A stretch of 64,000 bases of DNA from Thermoplasmata archaeon. Lineage in GTDB: Archaea > Thermoplasmatota > Thermoplasmata > Halarchaeoplasmatales > Halarchaeoplasmataceae. The notes under the pieces were generated by a model. That model was not told where the DNA came from, searched no databases, and saw only the letters and a list, made by a program, of their open reading frames with translations. Below, piece after piece: positions 7,090 through 16,543 of the stretch (the stretch's first letter is position 1; every line of letters begins with the position of its first letter). A program made the translations under genes and the position numbers. Location: positions 49,722 through 113,721 of the forward strand of contig PWHR01000078.1 in NCBI GenBank assembly GCA_003554965.1. The letters run 5' to 3'.

Positions 7090-8214
7090 TCAGCCTAAAA
7101 GGCCGATCAATATACCGGCTGCAGTTGCAGACCCTATGACGCCGGCGACATTAGGACCCATCGCGTGCATAAGTAGATGACTTCCTGCGTCTTCTTTCTG
7201 CCCTAGATCCTGGACGACTCTAGAAGCCATCGGTACCGCAGAGACACCTGCTGCTCCGATCATTGGGTTGATCTTACCTTTAGATACCTTGTAATATAGT
7301 AAACCTAGAACAGTTCCTCCAGCGGTCGCAGCAGCAAAAGCTAGAACTCCCAAACCGAATATTCCAAGGGTGCCCGGCCTCAAGAACTCTTCGCCGATCA
7401 TTATAGAACCGACTCCAAGGCCCAAAAGAATAGTGGCGATATCCATCAAAGCATTACCTCCAGTATCGGAAAGCCTATCCATTACCCCAGAGACTCTGAA
7501 TAGGTTACCTAACATCAGCATACCGACGAGAGGCAGTGCAGTGGGGATTATGAGACCTACGATGATGGTGACCATTATCGGAAAGGCTATCTTTTCAAGC
7601 CGGCTTACCTCTCTCATCTTTCCCATACGTACCTTCCGCTGTTCTTTTGTAGTGAGAAATTTGATTATCGGTGGCTGGATTATAGGTACTAAAGCCATGT
7701 ATGAGTAAGCCGCTACAGTGATAGCTCCGAACATCCACTCGTCCACACCCAATGCTCCTCTGCTTGCAGCGTAGATAGCGGTCGGTCCGTCGGCACCACC
7801 GATTATGCCTATGGCCGCGGCTTCGTGAAGTTCGAAAAAGATAGCTGAAACTCCAAGAGCCACGAAGATACCGATCTGAGCCGCGGCTCCGAGTAAAAAG
7901 GCTTTTGGCCGAGCTAACAATGGACTAAAATCAGTCATGGTACCGATGCCTAAAAAGATGAACAAAGGTATCAGCCCATTAGCGATAGTATAAGTGTAAA
8001 CTACATCCATGATCGCCCCTAATTCTTCCAGGCCACCTGGATTCAAGAGATACTCCTGCTGCAGCGGCATATTGGCTAGTATCGCCGCAAAGCCGATCGG
8101 TCCCAATAAAAGGGGTTCCATATTTTTTGAAATGGCTAGATAGATGAAAAGTAATCCGACGCCTATCATCACTAGATTCTGCCAACTCAGTTCTAAAATT
8201 CCAATCTCCCACAT
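7090..8214 (-). CDS. oadB: Na+-translocating decarboxylase beta subunit
   Basis: 374 residues, about ten membrane segments. Key signatures of the OadB/MmdB/GcdB family are present: GGADGPTAIYAA (the conserved GADGPT loop with the Na+-site Asp), FLGIGTMTDFSPLLARP and HAMGPNVAGVIGSA near the C-terminus. It decarboxylates the carboxybiotin delivered by the biotin carrier of OadA and exports Na+ across the membrane. The ATG follows the oadG stop TAG directly. Together with oadA and oadG it makes a full oxaloacetate- or methylmalonyl-CoA-type decarboxylase; the alpha subunit points to oxaloacetate or pyruvate chemistry. Confidence 0.92.
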   Translation of the reverse strand: MWEIGILELSWQNLVMIGVGLLFIYLAISKNMEPLLLGPIGFAAILANMPLQQEYLLNPGGLEELGAIMDVVYTYTIANGLIPLFIFLGIGTMTDFSPLLARPKAFLLGAAAQIGIFVALGVSAIFFELHEAAAIGIIGGADGPTAIYAASRGALGVDEWMFGAITVAAYSYMALVPIIQPPIIKFLTTKEQRKVRMGKMREVSRLEKIAFPIMVTIIVGLIIPTALPLVGMLMLGNLFRVSGVMDRLSDTGGNALMDIATILLGLGVGSIMIGEEFLRPGTLGIFGLGVLAFAAATAGGTVLGLLYYKVSKGKINPMIGAAGVSAVPMASRVVQDLGQKEDAGSHLLMHAMGPNVAGVIGSATAAGILIGLLG

Positions 8215-8415
8215 CTAACGCTCACCTCCGGAATGAATTGCGGCAACGATAGCAGCGACCTTTTCACGCTCTAGCTCCTCTTCAGCCGTATCCACTTCTT
8301 CTTCTAAAAAATACCTATTTATTATCCTCTGCTGTATCTCAGTGGCTATAGTCAGTATCCCGAGAGTCAGGAACACCACACCGAGACCGATCAGGATGAC
8401 TTCGTAAAGATACAT
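8215..8415 (-). CDS. oadG: Decarboxylase gamma subunit
   Basis: 66 residues: one N-terminal membrane helix (about residues 5-27), then a charged Glu-rich tail ending VAAIVAAIHSGGER. This matches the small OadG-type subunit that anchors the alpha subunit to OadB; the ending with a His near the C-terminus resembles the zinc-binding tail of gamma subunits. It lies one base after oadA and touches oadB, so the three are translated together. Recognition rests on size, topology and position more than on sequence. Confidence 0.8.
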   Translation of the reverse strand: MYLYEVILIGLGVVFLTLGILTIATEIQQRIINRYFLEEEVDTAEEELEREKVAAIVAAIHSGGER

Positions 8416-8416
8416 T

Positions 8417-10240
8417 CTAAACCACCATGGTAGCGATCAGATCGTTTTCTTCAACATCTTCTCCTTTACCCACATGGAACTCTTTTACAGTTCCATCCTT
8501 GGGTGCCGAAACGTCATTCTCCATCTTCATAGCTTCCAATATAGCTATAGGTTCATCTTTTTTCACTTGATCCCCTGGATTAGCTTTCAAATCTAAGACG
8601 GTACCGAGCATAGGTGCTTTGACCTCTAACTCTTCACCTGATGGATCCTGGGTTGGTTCTTCTTTTTTTGGCTTTGTTGTAGCTCCTTGTGATCCACTCC
8701 GATCAGGGAAAAGCACTGAGACTTTATACTCCTTCCCGTTAACTCGAACGGTCTCCTCACTTTCCATCTTGACCTCGTAATCTTTTCCGTCGATATTCAC
8801 CTTGCCTTCAAACGGATAACTAACAGGTGGTTTTTTGACTTCTTTTTCTTCTTTCTCTTTTTCTGGCTCGAGGGGCAGTTCATCTGATGTGAATTCAGCT
8901 TCGACTTCTCCTTTCAAGAACTTCAACCCTATATCAGGGTAAATGGCATATGTCAAAACATCCTCCGGTTTTTTTAGAAGACCCATATCCTCGAGCTCAT
9001 CTCTCTTCTTTTTAAATTGTGGTTCTAAAAGGCTAGCGGGTCTCTCTTCTATTACCTCATCCTCCCAATCGGGACCCAATATCGTTTCATACATTTCCTC
9101 AGATATCTCTCCAGGTGGTCTTCCGTACATCCCTCTAAAGTATTCTTTAGTATCGTTAGTGATCTTCTCATATCTGCCGAACTTGACGTTCATGACTGCC
9201 TGCACGCCGACTATCTGTGAAGAAGGAGTGACCAGTGGAGGATAACCAAAGTCCTCTCTTACTCTTGGAACTTCCTTCAGTACTTCCTCATATTTATCTG
9301 CAGCACCCTGCTTTTCCAATTGATTTACCAGATTGGATAACATCCCTCCTGGTATCTGGTGCACGGTCACTGATGGATCGACTCTGAGAGCTTGATTACG
9401 ATGTAGATGTCTGTATTTAGACCATATCCCTTCAAAATACTCTCTTATGTCCATCAGTAAATCCATATCATAACCGGTATCATATTCCGTATCCTGGAGA
9501 GCCGCGGTAACAGACTCTGTTGAAGGCTGACCGGTGGCTCCGGTGAGTGAGGATATCGAAGTATCCAATACATCAACACCGGCTTCGCAGGCTTTCATGT
9601 AAGCAAAACCAGTCATGCCGGAAGTTTTGTGGCTGTGAAGATCGATAGGTATCTTTATCCCGGTCTCCTTGCAGCCTTTTATTATATTATAGGCTCGTGT
9701 AGGGGAGATCATCCCCGCCATATCTTTTATGCACAGAGAATCGCACCCCATCTTTTCAAGTTCTTTGAACTTTTCAACGTACTGCTCTACCGTATGGATC
9801 GGAGAGATGGTGTAACAAAGGGAGCCTTGTACATGAGCTCCCTCTTCATTTGCCGTTTCGATCGGAACCTTCATGTACCTTAGGTCGTTCAACGCGTCGA
9901 AGATCCTGAAGCTCTCACAACCATTCCTATAAGCATAACGTACGAAATTTTTGACTATATCATCGGGATAGTTACTGTAGGCAACTATGTTCATGGCCCT
10001 CTCCAACATCTGAACTCTTGTATTGGGAAGCGCGTCACTCAGTTTATTCAACCTTTCCCACGGATCTTCGTCTAGATATCTGATACAAGCATCGAAAGTG
10101 GCTCCACCCCATATCTCCATCGAATCGAAACCTACCTGATCCATCTTATCGCATATCGGCAGCATATCTTCTGTCCTAAGTCTTGTTGCGAGTACCGACT
10201 GATGAGCATCTCTCAACGTCTGATCATGAAGCTGTACCAT
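8417..10240 (-). CDS. oadA: Oxaloacetate decarboxylase alpha / pyruvate carboxylase B-type subunit with biotin carrier
   Basis: 607 residues. Residues 1-270 are the HMGL-like carboxyltransferase barrel (LHDQTLRDAHQS, EIWGGATFDACIRYL, CIKDMAGM, LHSHKTSGM), then the conserved PYC/OADA domain (VHQIPGGMLSNLVNQL), an acidic and proline-rich linker (about 465-530) and a C-terminal biotinyl domain. The biotin site is EAMKMEND with Lys at about residue 572. It moves a carboxyl group from oxaloacetate (or a related acid) to biotin for OadB. First gene of the operon, with GGAGG seven bases before the ATG. No biotin carboxylase gene is near, which favours decarboxylase over pyruvate carboxylase; that is inference. 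Confidence 0.9.
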   Translation of the reverse strand: MVQLHDQTLRDAHQSVLATRLRTEDMLPICDKMDQVGFDSMEIWGGATFDACIRYLDEDPWERLNKLSDALPNTRVQMLERAMNIVAYSNYPDDIVKNFVRYAYRNGCESFRIFDALNDLRYMKVPIETANEEGAHVQGSLCYTISPIHTVEQYVEKFKELEKMGCDSLCIKDMAGMISPTRAYNIIKGCKETGIKIPIDLHSHKTSGMTGFAYMKACEAGVDVLDTSISSLTGATGQPSTESVTAALQDTEYDTGYDMDLLMDIREYFEGIWSKYRHLHRNQALRVDPSVTVHQIPGGMLSNLVNQLEKQGAADKYEEVLKEVPRVREDFGYPPLVTPSSQIVGVQAVMNVKFGRYEKITNDTKEYFRGMYGRPPGEISEEMYETILGPDWEDEVIEERPASLLEPQFKKKRDELEDMGLLKKPEDVLTYAIYPDIGLKFLKGEVEAEFTSDELPLEPEKEKEEKEVKKPPVSYPFEGKVNIDGKDYEVKMESEETVRVNGKEYKVSVLFPDRSGSQGATTKPKKEEPTQDPSGEELEVKAPMLGTVLDLKANPGDQVKKDEPIAILEAMKMENDVSAPKDGTVKEFHVGKGEDVEENDLIATMVV

Positions 10241-10439
10241 ATTTTATCCTCCATATATTTTTAAAATCGTTTCCGAATATGTTGGGTTTCGGCATAATGC
10301 GTGGAGGAATCGAAGTCATATAAAAAGCTTAGTGTATTATTAGAAAAAAATTAAAAAGTCCATGGAAAAGAATATTTTCCATGTTATCACGTTACACAAA
10401 AACTTTATAAATGAATTGGTAATCCAGTTCTGGTCAGAT
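10241..10439. promoter_or_regulatory. Divergent promoter region of oadA and sucC
   Basis: On the plus strand AACTTTATAAATG (10400-10412) is a TATA box about 34 bp before the sucC ATG at 10440; it lies inside a longer possible reading frame, which argues for the short start. On the minus strand a TATA-like TTTTTATATGAC lies near 10315-10325, giving oadA a leader of roughly 50 nt that carries the GGAGG ribosome site. No palindromic operator stands out. Confidence 0.5.
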
Positions 10440-11594
10440 ATGCGTTTACTAGAGTTTGAAGGAAAAGATATCTTTCAGGAGTTCGAAATAAACGTTCCAG
10501 AAAGGATATTAATAGAGCAGAGAAAAGATTTAGATGAAGCAGTCGAAAAGATCGGTTTTCCGATGGTTTTGAAAGCTCAAGTGCCTCTTGGGGGAAGAGG
10601 GAAAGCAGGCGGGATAAAAATAGTCGAGAGAGAATCTGAAGCTGAAAAGGCAGTAAAAGAATTACTGGACAATGAAATCAAAGGACACCCTGTAAATTAT
10701 CTGCTCGCTGAAGAAAAGTTAGATATCAATAGAGAGATGTACTGTGGTATAGTGGGAGATGATAAGAATGGATCTCCAGAGATAATAATAAGTTCGGAGG
10801 GAGGCATCAACATAGAGGAGATCGCTGAGAAAAGTCCTGAAAAGATCAAGAGAAAGCGAGTTGATCCTTATAAAGGTTTGAAACCTTATCAATGCAGGAA
10901 CTTGGCTAAAGAACTCGGTCTTGAGAAAGATGGTTTTAAGGCCTTCAGTGAAGTTCTATTCAAGCTGTATAATGTTTTCGAGGGATGTGATGCCAAACTT
11001 TCGGAGATAAATCCGCTGGTGGAGACCAATGACGGCAAGTTCCTCGCCACAGATTCAAAGATAATAATGGATGACCATTCGCTGTTCAGTCATCCTAAGT
11101 TTGAAAAGAAGAAGGACAGACACATCGAAGATGAACTTGAACGGGAAGGAAGCGAAAAGGGCGTTAATTACGTAGATTTAGATGGCAACATAGTCGTGAT
11201 GGCAAATGGGGCTGGATTGGCCATGGCGCTGATGGACCTGATAAACAAGATTGGTTATTCTCCCGCAGCTTTCTTGGACACGGGAGGAGGTCTCAGCGAA
11301 AAGAGGATGGAGGATTCCTTGAATTTATTGTTCAAAAAAGCTCACAGAGACGAAGGAGTTAAAGCCATTCTAGCTACAATAAGGTTCATGATAAGCCCTC
11401 CTGATGCGATGGTAAAAGGTCTTAAAAACGCCTTACAAAAGAAAAATGTCGATGTACCTTTGATTTTGATAGTTCGTGGAAGGAAGAGATATGTAGATAG
11501 TGCAAAGGACCTTTTGAGAGATACTGACATTGAGATTTACACGGATATTGAACAAGGTGTGAAAGCAATTAAAGAACATATATCTGAGAGGTGA
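10440..11594 (+). CDS. sucC: Succinyl-CoA synthetase (ADP-forming) beta subunit
   Basis: About 384 residues from the ATG at 10440 (MRLLEFEGKDIF, the usual SucC start). ATP-grasp features: MVLKAQVPLGGRGKAGGIK near the N-terminus, SEINPLVE at the Mg2+ site and FLDTGGGLSEKRM in the C-terminal ligase-CoA domain. With SucD it interconverts succinyl-CoA and succinate with synthesis of a nucleoside triphosphate. A start 26 codons upstream is open but places the TATA box inside the gene. sucD follows with the TGA stop reused in its ribosome site. Confidence 0.9.
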   Translation: MRLLEFEGKDIFQEFEINVPERILIEQRKDLDEAVEKIGFPMVLKAQVPLGGRGKAGGIKIVERESEAEKAVKELLDNEIKGHPVNYLLAEEKLDINREMYCGIVGDDKNGSPEIIISSEGGINIEEIAEKSPEKIKRKRVDPYKGLKPYQCRNLAKELGLEKDGFKAFSEVLFKLYNVFEGCDAKLSEINPLVETNDGKFLATDSKIIMDDHSLFSHPKFEKKKDRHIEDELEREGSEKGVNYVDLDGNIVVMANGAGLAMALMDLINKIGYSPAAFLDTGGGLSEKRMEDSLNLLFKKAHRDEGVKAILATIRFMISPPDAMVKGLKNALQKKNVDVPLILIVRGRKRYVDSAKDLLRDTDIEIYTDIEQGVKAIKEHISER

Positions 11595-11599
11595 AAAAA

Positions 11600-12472
11600 A
11601 TGGGAATGTTGATAGATTCTAGATCTAAAGTTCTAGTTCAAGGCATAACTGGAAGGTTGGGTAAAAAACAGACAAAGTTAATGCTTGAATACGGTACAGA
11701 TATCGTTGCGGGAGTCACTCCAGGTAAAGGAGGAGAGACTATCCATGGCGTTCCAGTTTACGATACGGTACAAGAAAGTTTAGAACATCACGATATCGAA
11801 ATTTCCACATTCTATGTTCCAGCACCCTCTGTTGAAGACGCAGTGAACGAAGCCATCGAAGCTGGTATCGAATTTGGAGTGATAATCAGTGATTGGGTGC
11901 CCTATCAAGACGAGATGAAGATAAAGAGGGCTGCTTTGAACAGTGAAAAGTTCAGATACATCGGTCCCAATACGCCTGGTATAGCGATACCAGATGAAAT
12001 AGCCCTTGGTATGTTGTCTTCGCCCTCTGTGATGACCGACGGTAATGTCGCTATAGTGTCAAGGAGCGGTACTCTTACAGATGAAATCGCCGAGGAGCTG
12101 ACTGAGAGAGGTATAGGACAGAGCGTCGTCATGGGCCTCGGTGGAGATCCGATAGTAGGTACTAGGATGGTAGAAGCTGTAGAGATGTTGGAGAAAGACG
12201 ATGAAACCGAAGTAATAGTTTTGGTTGGTGAGATCGGGGGTACAATGGAAGAAGAGGCTAGTGAGTTTATCAAGGAGAATGGAACAAAACCTGTGGTAAG
12301 TTTCCTTGCCGGAAGGAGTGCGCCAAAACAAAAACAGATGGGTCATGCTGGAGCTATCGTGAGAGGGGTTAAAGGGACAATAAAGAGCAAGATTAGAGCC
12401 TTCGAAGGAGCTGGTGTAGAAGTTGCTGAAACCCTTTGGGAGATACCGGATATAGTGGAAAAACATCTTTGA
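11600..12472 (+). CDS. sucD: Succinyl-CoA synthetase alpha subunit
   Basis: About 290 residues. CoA-binding Rossmann domain at the start ([34 protein letters not shown]), then [21 protein letters not shown] and the phospho-histidine segment [13 protein letters not shown] at 11591 overlaps the sucC stop, but the ATG at 11600 has GAGAGGTGA just ahead and gives the usual length, so I choose it. Forms the alpha-beta complex with SucC. In a cell with OadA, CooS and ferredoxins the pair may work in either direction of a partial TCA cycle. Confidence 0.92.
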   Translation: MGMLIDSRSKVLVQGITGRLGKKQTKLMLEYGTDIVAGVTPGKGGETIHGVPVYDTVQESLEHHDIEISTFYVPAPSVEDAVNEAIEAGIEFGVIISDWVPYQDEMKIKRAALNSEKFRYIGPNTPGIAIPDEIALGMLSSPSVMTDGNVAIVSRSGTLTDEIAEELTERGIGQSVVMGLGGDPIVGTRMVEAVEMLEKDDETEVIVLVGEIGGTMEEEASEFIKENGTKPVVSFLAGRSAPKQKQMGHAGAIVRGVKGTIKSKIRAFEGAGVEVAETLWEIPDIVEKHL

Positions 12473-12577
12473 GGCATCCTTATCTTCTTTGTTTCTATCA
12501 TCGTAAAATTTCTTAAATGTCTCTTGAAGAAAAAAGTAAAATTTATATCATCACCTCTTTATCCCCGAACCGATAAG

Positions 12578-13831
12578 ATGGAGAACTACAGGGATGAGAT
12601 ATTCACCTTGGACGATTTCGATTTCGAAGGCAAAACAGTTCTTTTGAGGGTAGATATAAATTCCCCACTAGATCCGAAAAGTGGAAGGATATTGGACGAT
12701 CATCGTATCCAAAGTCATATAGAAACTATCAGAAGATTGAACGATTCGAAATTGATCATTATAGCTCACCAGAGCAGACCCGGTAAAAATGATTATACCA
12801 CGCTTGAACCCCATGCAGAGAGACTTTCAAAGATCTTGAGAAAAGAGGTAAAATACGTCGATGGACTCTTTGATACCCACGTTTTAGAGAAAATCAGAGA
12901 TATGAAAAAAGGTGATATATTACTTTTAGAGAACGCTAGATTCTTTGCTGAAGAGACCTATTTAAAAGGCGAAGAAGATCTTAACAAACATGAGAACACC
13001 CATATTGTTAAAAAACTCAGCCCTGAGGTAGATTTTCATGTTCATGATGCATTCGCTGCAGCTCACCGCGCTCAACCGACTCTGGTTGGCTTTGCTAATG
13101 TGGTGCCCTCCATCGCCGGCAAAGTGATGGAAAGAGAGCTTGAAAATTTGAACAAAGTATTCACATTAGATGTATCACCCAAGGTTGCATTCTTGGGCGG
13201 TATGAAAGCCGATGATTCGATAGAGGTAGCGAGGCACATGTTAGAAAAAGGTGTAGTAGACAAGATCCTCACCGGGGGAGTCATAGGGAACATCTTCTTG
13301 ATGGCTTCCGGTTATGATTTGGGTGATGGAAACCGAAAATTTTTGGAGAGCGAACTTACGAATTATAAGAAGATCGTTGATGAGGCAGATAACATCCTAG
13401 ATAGATGGCCTGAAAAGATCGACGTCCCTGTAGACGTAGTTCTTAATGTTAAGGGTGAAAGAAACGGGATACCTTTAAAAGATCTGCCTTCAGAATATCC
13501 TGTATTTGACATAGGTCTAGATACGATCACTGAGTACAGGAAAAAGATAGATAAAGCTTCCTTGGTAGTTTTGAATGGACCGGCTGGAGCATTCGAGATC
13601 GAAGCTTTCTCTATAGGTACAAGAGAGATCTTCAAGGCGATAGCTCTGTCAGATGCATATTCTATAATCGGTGGAGGACACAGCACGGCAGTTCTAGATA
13701 AACTCGATCTAGAAGGAGAGATAGATCACATCTCGACAGGAGGAGGCTCCTGCATCAATTTCTTGACCGGAAAAGAATTAGAAGGAGTACAAGCTCTTCG
13801 ACGTTCTGGGGAAGTCTTCAAGAAAAGATGA
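12578..13831 (+). CDS. pgk: Phosphoglycerate kinase, archaeal type
   Basis: 417 residues. N-domain: VLLRVDINSPLDP, AHQSRPG and HDAFAAAHRAQPTLVGF; C-domain: GGMKADDSIEV, FDIGLDTI, LNGPAGAFE and GGGHSTAVLDKL. It passes the acyl phosphate of 1,3-bisphosphoglycerate to ADP in the cytoplasm (or the reverse in gluconeogenesis). The archaeal two-domain enzyme is recognisable by the DINSP and SRPG forms. The ATG at 12578 is chosen because a TATA-like TTTATATC (12541-12548) falls about 34 bp upstream, inside a longer frame that would begin with TTG. Single gene between sucD and the saccharopine dehydrogenase-like gene. Confidence 0.92.
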   Translation: MENYRDEIFTLDDFDFEGKTVLLRVDINSPLDPKSGRILDDHRIQSHIETIRRLNDSKLIIIAHQSRPGKNDYTTLEPHAERLSKILRKEVKYVDGLFDTHVLEKIRDMKKGDILLLENARFFAEETYLKGEEDLNKHENTHIVKKLSPEVDFHVHDAFAAAHRAQPTLVGFANVVPSIAGKVMERELENLNKVFTLDVSPKVAFLGGMKADDSIEVARHMLEKGVVDKILTGGVIGNIFLMASGYDLGDGNRKFLESELTNYKKIVDEADNILDRWPEKIDVPVDVVLNVKGERNGIPLKDLPSEYPVFDIGLDTITEYRKKIDKASLVVLNGPAGAFEIEAFSIGTREIFKAIALSDAYSIIGGGHSTAVLDKLDLEGEIDHISTGGGSCINFLTGKELEGVQALRRSGEVFKKR

Positions 13832-13912
13832 AGTTTTTTTCTATGATGATGCAACTCAACGGAAGATTTATTATGAACTCCTAAATGGGGTCACCCCCGA
13901 GGTTAAGATAAA

Positions 13913-15151
13913 ATGAATGCGCTTATATTTGGAGCAGGCAGGCAAGCAAAAGGTGTTGCATGGTATTTAGCGAAAAAGTCGGACTTCGATCAGATAGGTA
14001 TATTGAGCAGATCGGAAGGACCGATAGATGAGATAATAGATTTTGTCGGGAGCGAAAAATTGGAAAAATACGTTGTCGATGTTATAGAAGAAACGGAAAG
14101 GCTGAAAGAAGTAATGAAGGAATACGACGTAGGGATCAATGCACTTCCCACGAGGAAGACATGTTACGCTACAGTAGAGGCCGCTCTCGATGTTGGACTA
14201 AACATGATCGATATGTTGGAAGAATATCATAGACGACCAGATCCTTATGAGGTGGAAGGTCTCGAGATCCCTGAAGGGATGAGTGTGGAAGAATATGGCG
14301 AGTCCCTCCATGAAAAAGCGGTTGAAAACAACGTGACTTTTATATCTGGAATGGGTTTTGCACCAGGTATAACGAATTTTACTCTTGGGGAAGGTTTAAG
14401 AGAGATGGATGAGGGCAAAACTGCAATAGCAAGGTGTGGAGGTATACCTGATGAAGAAGCAGTGGATAATCATCCCTTGAAATACATGATCACCTGGGCA
14501 TTCGATCACGTTCTCAGAGAATATAACATCAGATCTCCGGCTCTAAAAGATGGTGAGATGACTGAGCTTGAAGCTTTGACGGAACATATAAAGTTCAATT
14601 TTGACAAGTTCGATGCAGATCTGGAACTTGAATGTGCGGTCACACCCGGTATGCCCAGTTTTGTTCACACCAGACCAGATCTTGATAACACTTACGAGAA
14701 AACGATAAGATGGGCTGGGCACTACGACACCATAAAGGAATTCAAGAAGTGCGGCCTCCTGGATACTGAACCTGTAGAAGTGGACGGGAAAGAAGTTGTT
14801 CCGAGAGAATTCCTATCTGAAACCATAACTCCTAAACTCGAACCGAATGAAGGCGAGAGGGACATGTGCGTGATGTGGAACACTGCTGAAGGAGAAAAGG
14901 ACGGGAAATCCGTAAGGATCGATTACTATATGCTCGATAGAGAGGACCCAGAAATGGGACTCACAGGCATGCAACGTACTACTTGTTTCCCTCCGGCCAT
15001 AGCGGCCGAGATGATAGCGAAGGAAAAGATCACTGATAACGGGATAATCACGCCCGAGGATTCCATCAAAGGAGAGATCTACGAAGAGATGATCGAAAAG
15101 CTGGAAGAAGTCGGTGTTGAAATACTGAAAGAAAAGAAGATCGTTGGGTGA
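13913..15151 (+). CDS. Saccharopine dehydrogenase-family oxidoreductase
   Basis: 412 residues. It starts with a dinucleotide-binding fold (ALIFGAGRQAKGVAWYLAKK), then NALPTRKTCYATVEAALDVGLNMID and the long catalytic/dimer domain with ISGMGFAPGITNFTLGEG, a pattern of saccharopine dehydrogenase and lysine 6-dehydrogenase-like proteins. The usual reaction is NAD(P)-linked oxidation or reduction of an amino acid or imine; the specific substrate is not clear. The ATG follows a GAGGTTAAG-like ribosome site. No lysine-pathway genes lie nearby. The gene converges on tldE. Confidence 0.7.
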   Translation: MNALIFGAGRQAKGVAWYLAKKSDFDQIGILSRSEGPIDEIIDFVGSEKLEKYVVDVIEETERLKEVMKEYDVGINALPTRKTCYATVEAALDVGLNMIDMLEEYHRRPDPYEVEGLEIPEGMSVEEYGESLHEKAVENNVTFISGMGFAPGITNFTLGEGLREMDEGKTAIARCGGIPDEEAVDNHPLKYMITWAFDHVLREYNIRSPALKDGEMTELEALTEHIKFNFDKFDADLELECAVTPGMPSFVHTRPDLDNTYEKTIRWAGHYDTIKEFKKCGLLDTEPVEVDGKEVVPREFLSETITPKLEPNEGERDMCVMWNTAEGEKDGKSVRIDYYMLDREDPEMGLTGMQRTTCFPPAIAAEMIAKEKITDNGIITPEDSIKGEIYEEMIEKLEEVGVEILKEKKIVG

Positions 15152-15196
15152 TCCCCAACCTAAAAAAACGTTTAACATCTAAACCTTTTATCTTTT

Positions 15197-16543
15197 CTAT
15201 CTGCTGGAAAGATTTAGACCCTCTATCCTTGCACTCGGAGTGTCCAAGATCAATCTAGAACTCCCTATCCTCAGTAAGCATTTCTTGTGATTATCAGCTA
15301 GTTCAATTTCTTCTAATAGATCAGGTATATTCCCAGAGATCATCAGTCCATCGATCCTACCTTTTCTCTCGCCTTTTTCCATCCTCCAAACAGGATTGGT
15401 TACCACGCTAAAATCACCGCTAACAGGATTTGTGGTATGAGCCCCTAAGAGGCCGTCCACATAGATCCCTTTATCTGGAAAGAGCTCGTCCAACTTTTTA
15501 CCTTCACCTCGCACCACTATATTCCTTGCGTTGGTCTCAGGAGGTGTTTTGAATACTGTTCTGACACCATTTGCTGTGCTTTCACTATCGCTCTTAGAAG
15601 CCTCCTTCAGATCATAAAGAAAATTCTCTAGTACACCTTTAGATATCAATGGGGTATTCTTGCTTATCACGCCTTCGTCATCGAACCCTCCACTGCCGAG
15701 ACCCCAATCCAACGTTGGATCTTCCCTGATCGTTAATTCCTCAGAAGCCACTGTTTCTCCAAGTTTTCCTTCATATACGGACTTCCCCTTTCTAACGTTT
15801 TCTCCTATCAACGCTGGTATCAGTCCAAAACCGATCAGCTGTGTGAGAGCGTATTGACTTACAACCACGGGGTGTTCTCCAATAAGCTCTTCAGAAGTTT
15901 TCCTCATGGAATCGACTTTATCTGCCGCTTTTTTACCTATTTCTCTTAGATCCAAATCAAATGCAGTATCTGCTGCTATTTCGTGTGCCTGTAAAGATGT
16001 GTTTTCTTTGGTAAGCGTTGCCGTAACTACTGGAGATATGGTAGTTTTTCTTTCTTTTAAGAACAGATCGTTCGTGTTAGCGATCATCTTTGTTCCTGCA
16101 TAAATGTTGAGTCCACCTCTAGTAGGTTTGATATCATCTTTCACCGAAGAGCATCCATCGATAATCTCTTGGGTCAGGTCGATCCCACGGCCACCCATCA
16201 AATCCATGAGGTCTTCATCATAGACCTTTACTTTGCTGACATCGTCATCTGAGGGGAAACTTATATCGGTCTTCTCTGAAAAATGGGTTAGTTCGATGGC
16301 TCTTTTCACACCTTTTTCTGTGTTTTCAGGTATGCAGTATCCAAATCCTATCTTTCCATCTTTGATAACCCTGATACCTAGCCCTATCTCTTCATATTCT
16401 GAACTATCTTTGACCTCTGCTTTCTCAATACTGTGAGAGACAGCACGACTTTTCACAGCGTAAACGTCCCCTTCGAGCCCTCTTTTCTTGATCTGCTCCA
16501 CAGCTTCTTTAGTTGATTCGATCAATTTCTCATCGTAATTCAT
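15197..16543 (-). CDS. TldE/PmbA-family metalloprotease subunit
   Basis: 448 residues, paralogue of the adjacent tldD. The order of blocks (N-terminal modulator region, central KGKSVYEGKLGE and IREDPTLDWGLGSGGFDDEG, C-terminal VSGDFSVVTNPVWRMEKGE) is that of TldE, which lacks the zinc motif. TldD and TldE form a heterodimer that cleaves unfolded peptides; in bacteria it matures microcins and CcdA. Its ATG overlaps the tldD stop by four bases, so the two are translated together. Confidence 0.88.
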   Translation of the reverse strand: MNYDEKLIESTKEAVEQIKKRGLEGDVYAVKSRAVSHSIEKAEVKDSSEYEEIGLGIRVIKDGKIGFGYCIPENTEKGVKRAIELTHFSEKTDISFPSDDDVSKVKVYDEDLMDLMGGRGIDLTQEIIDGCSSVKDDIKPTRGGLNIYAGTKMIANTNDLFLKERKTTISPVVTATLTKENTSLQAHEIAADTAFDLDLREIGKKAADKVDSMRKTSEELIGEHPVVVSQYALTQLIGFGLIPALIGENVRKGKSVYEGKLGETVASEELTIREDPTLDWGLGSGGFDDEGVISKNTPLISKGVLENFLYDLKEASKSDSESTANGVRTVFKTPPETNARNIVVRGEGKKLDELFPDKGIYVDGLLGAHTTNPVSGDFSVVTNPVWRMEKGERKGRIDGLMISGNIPDLLEEIELADNHKKCLLRIGSSRLILDTPSARIEGLNLSSR

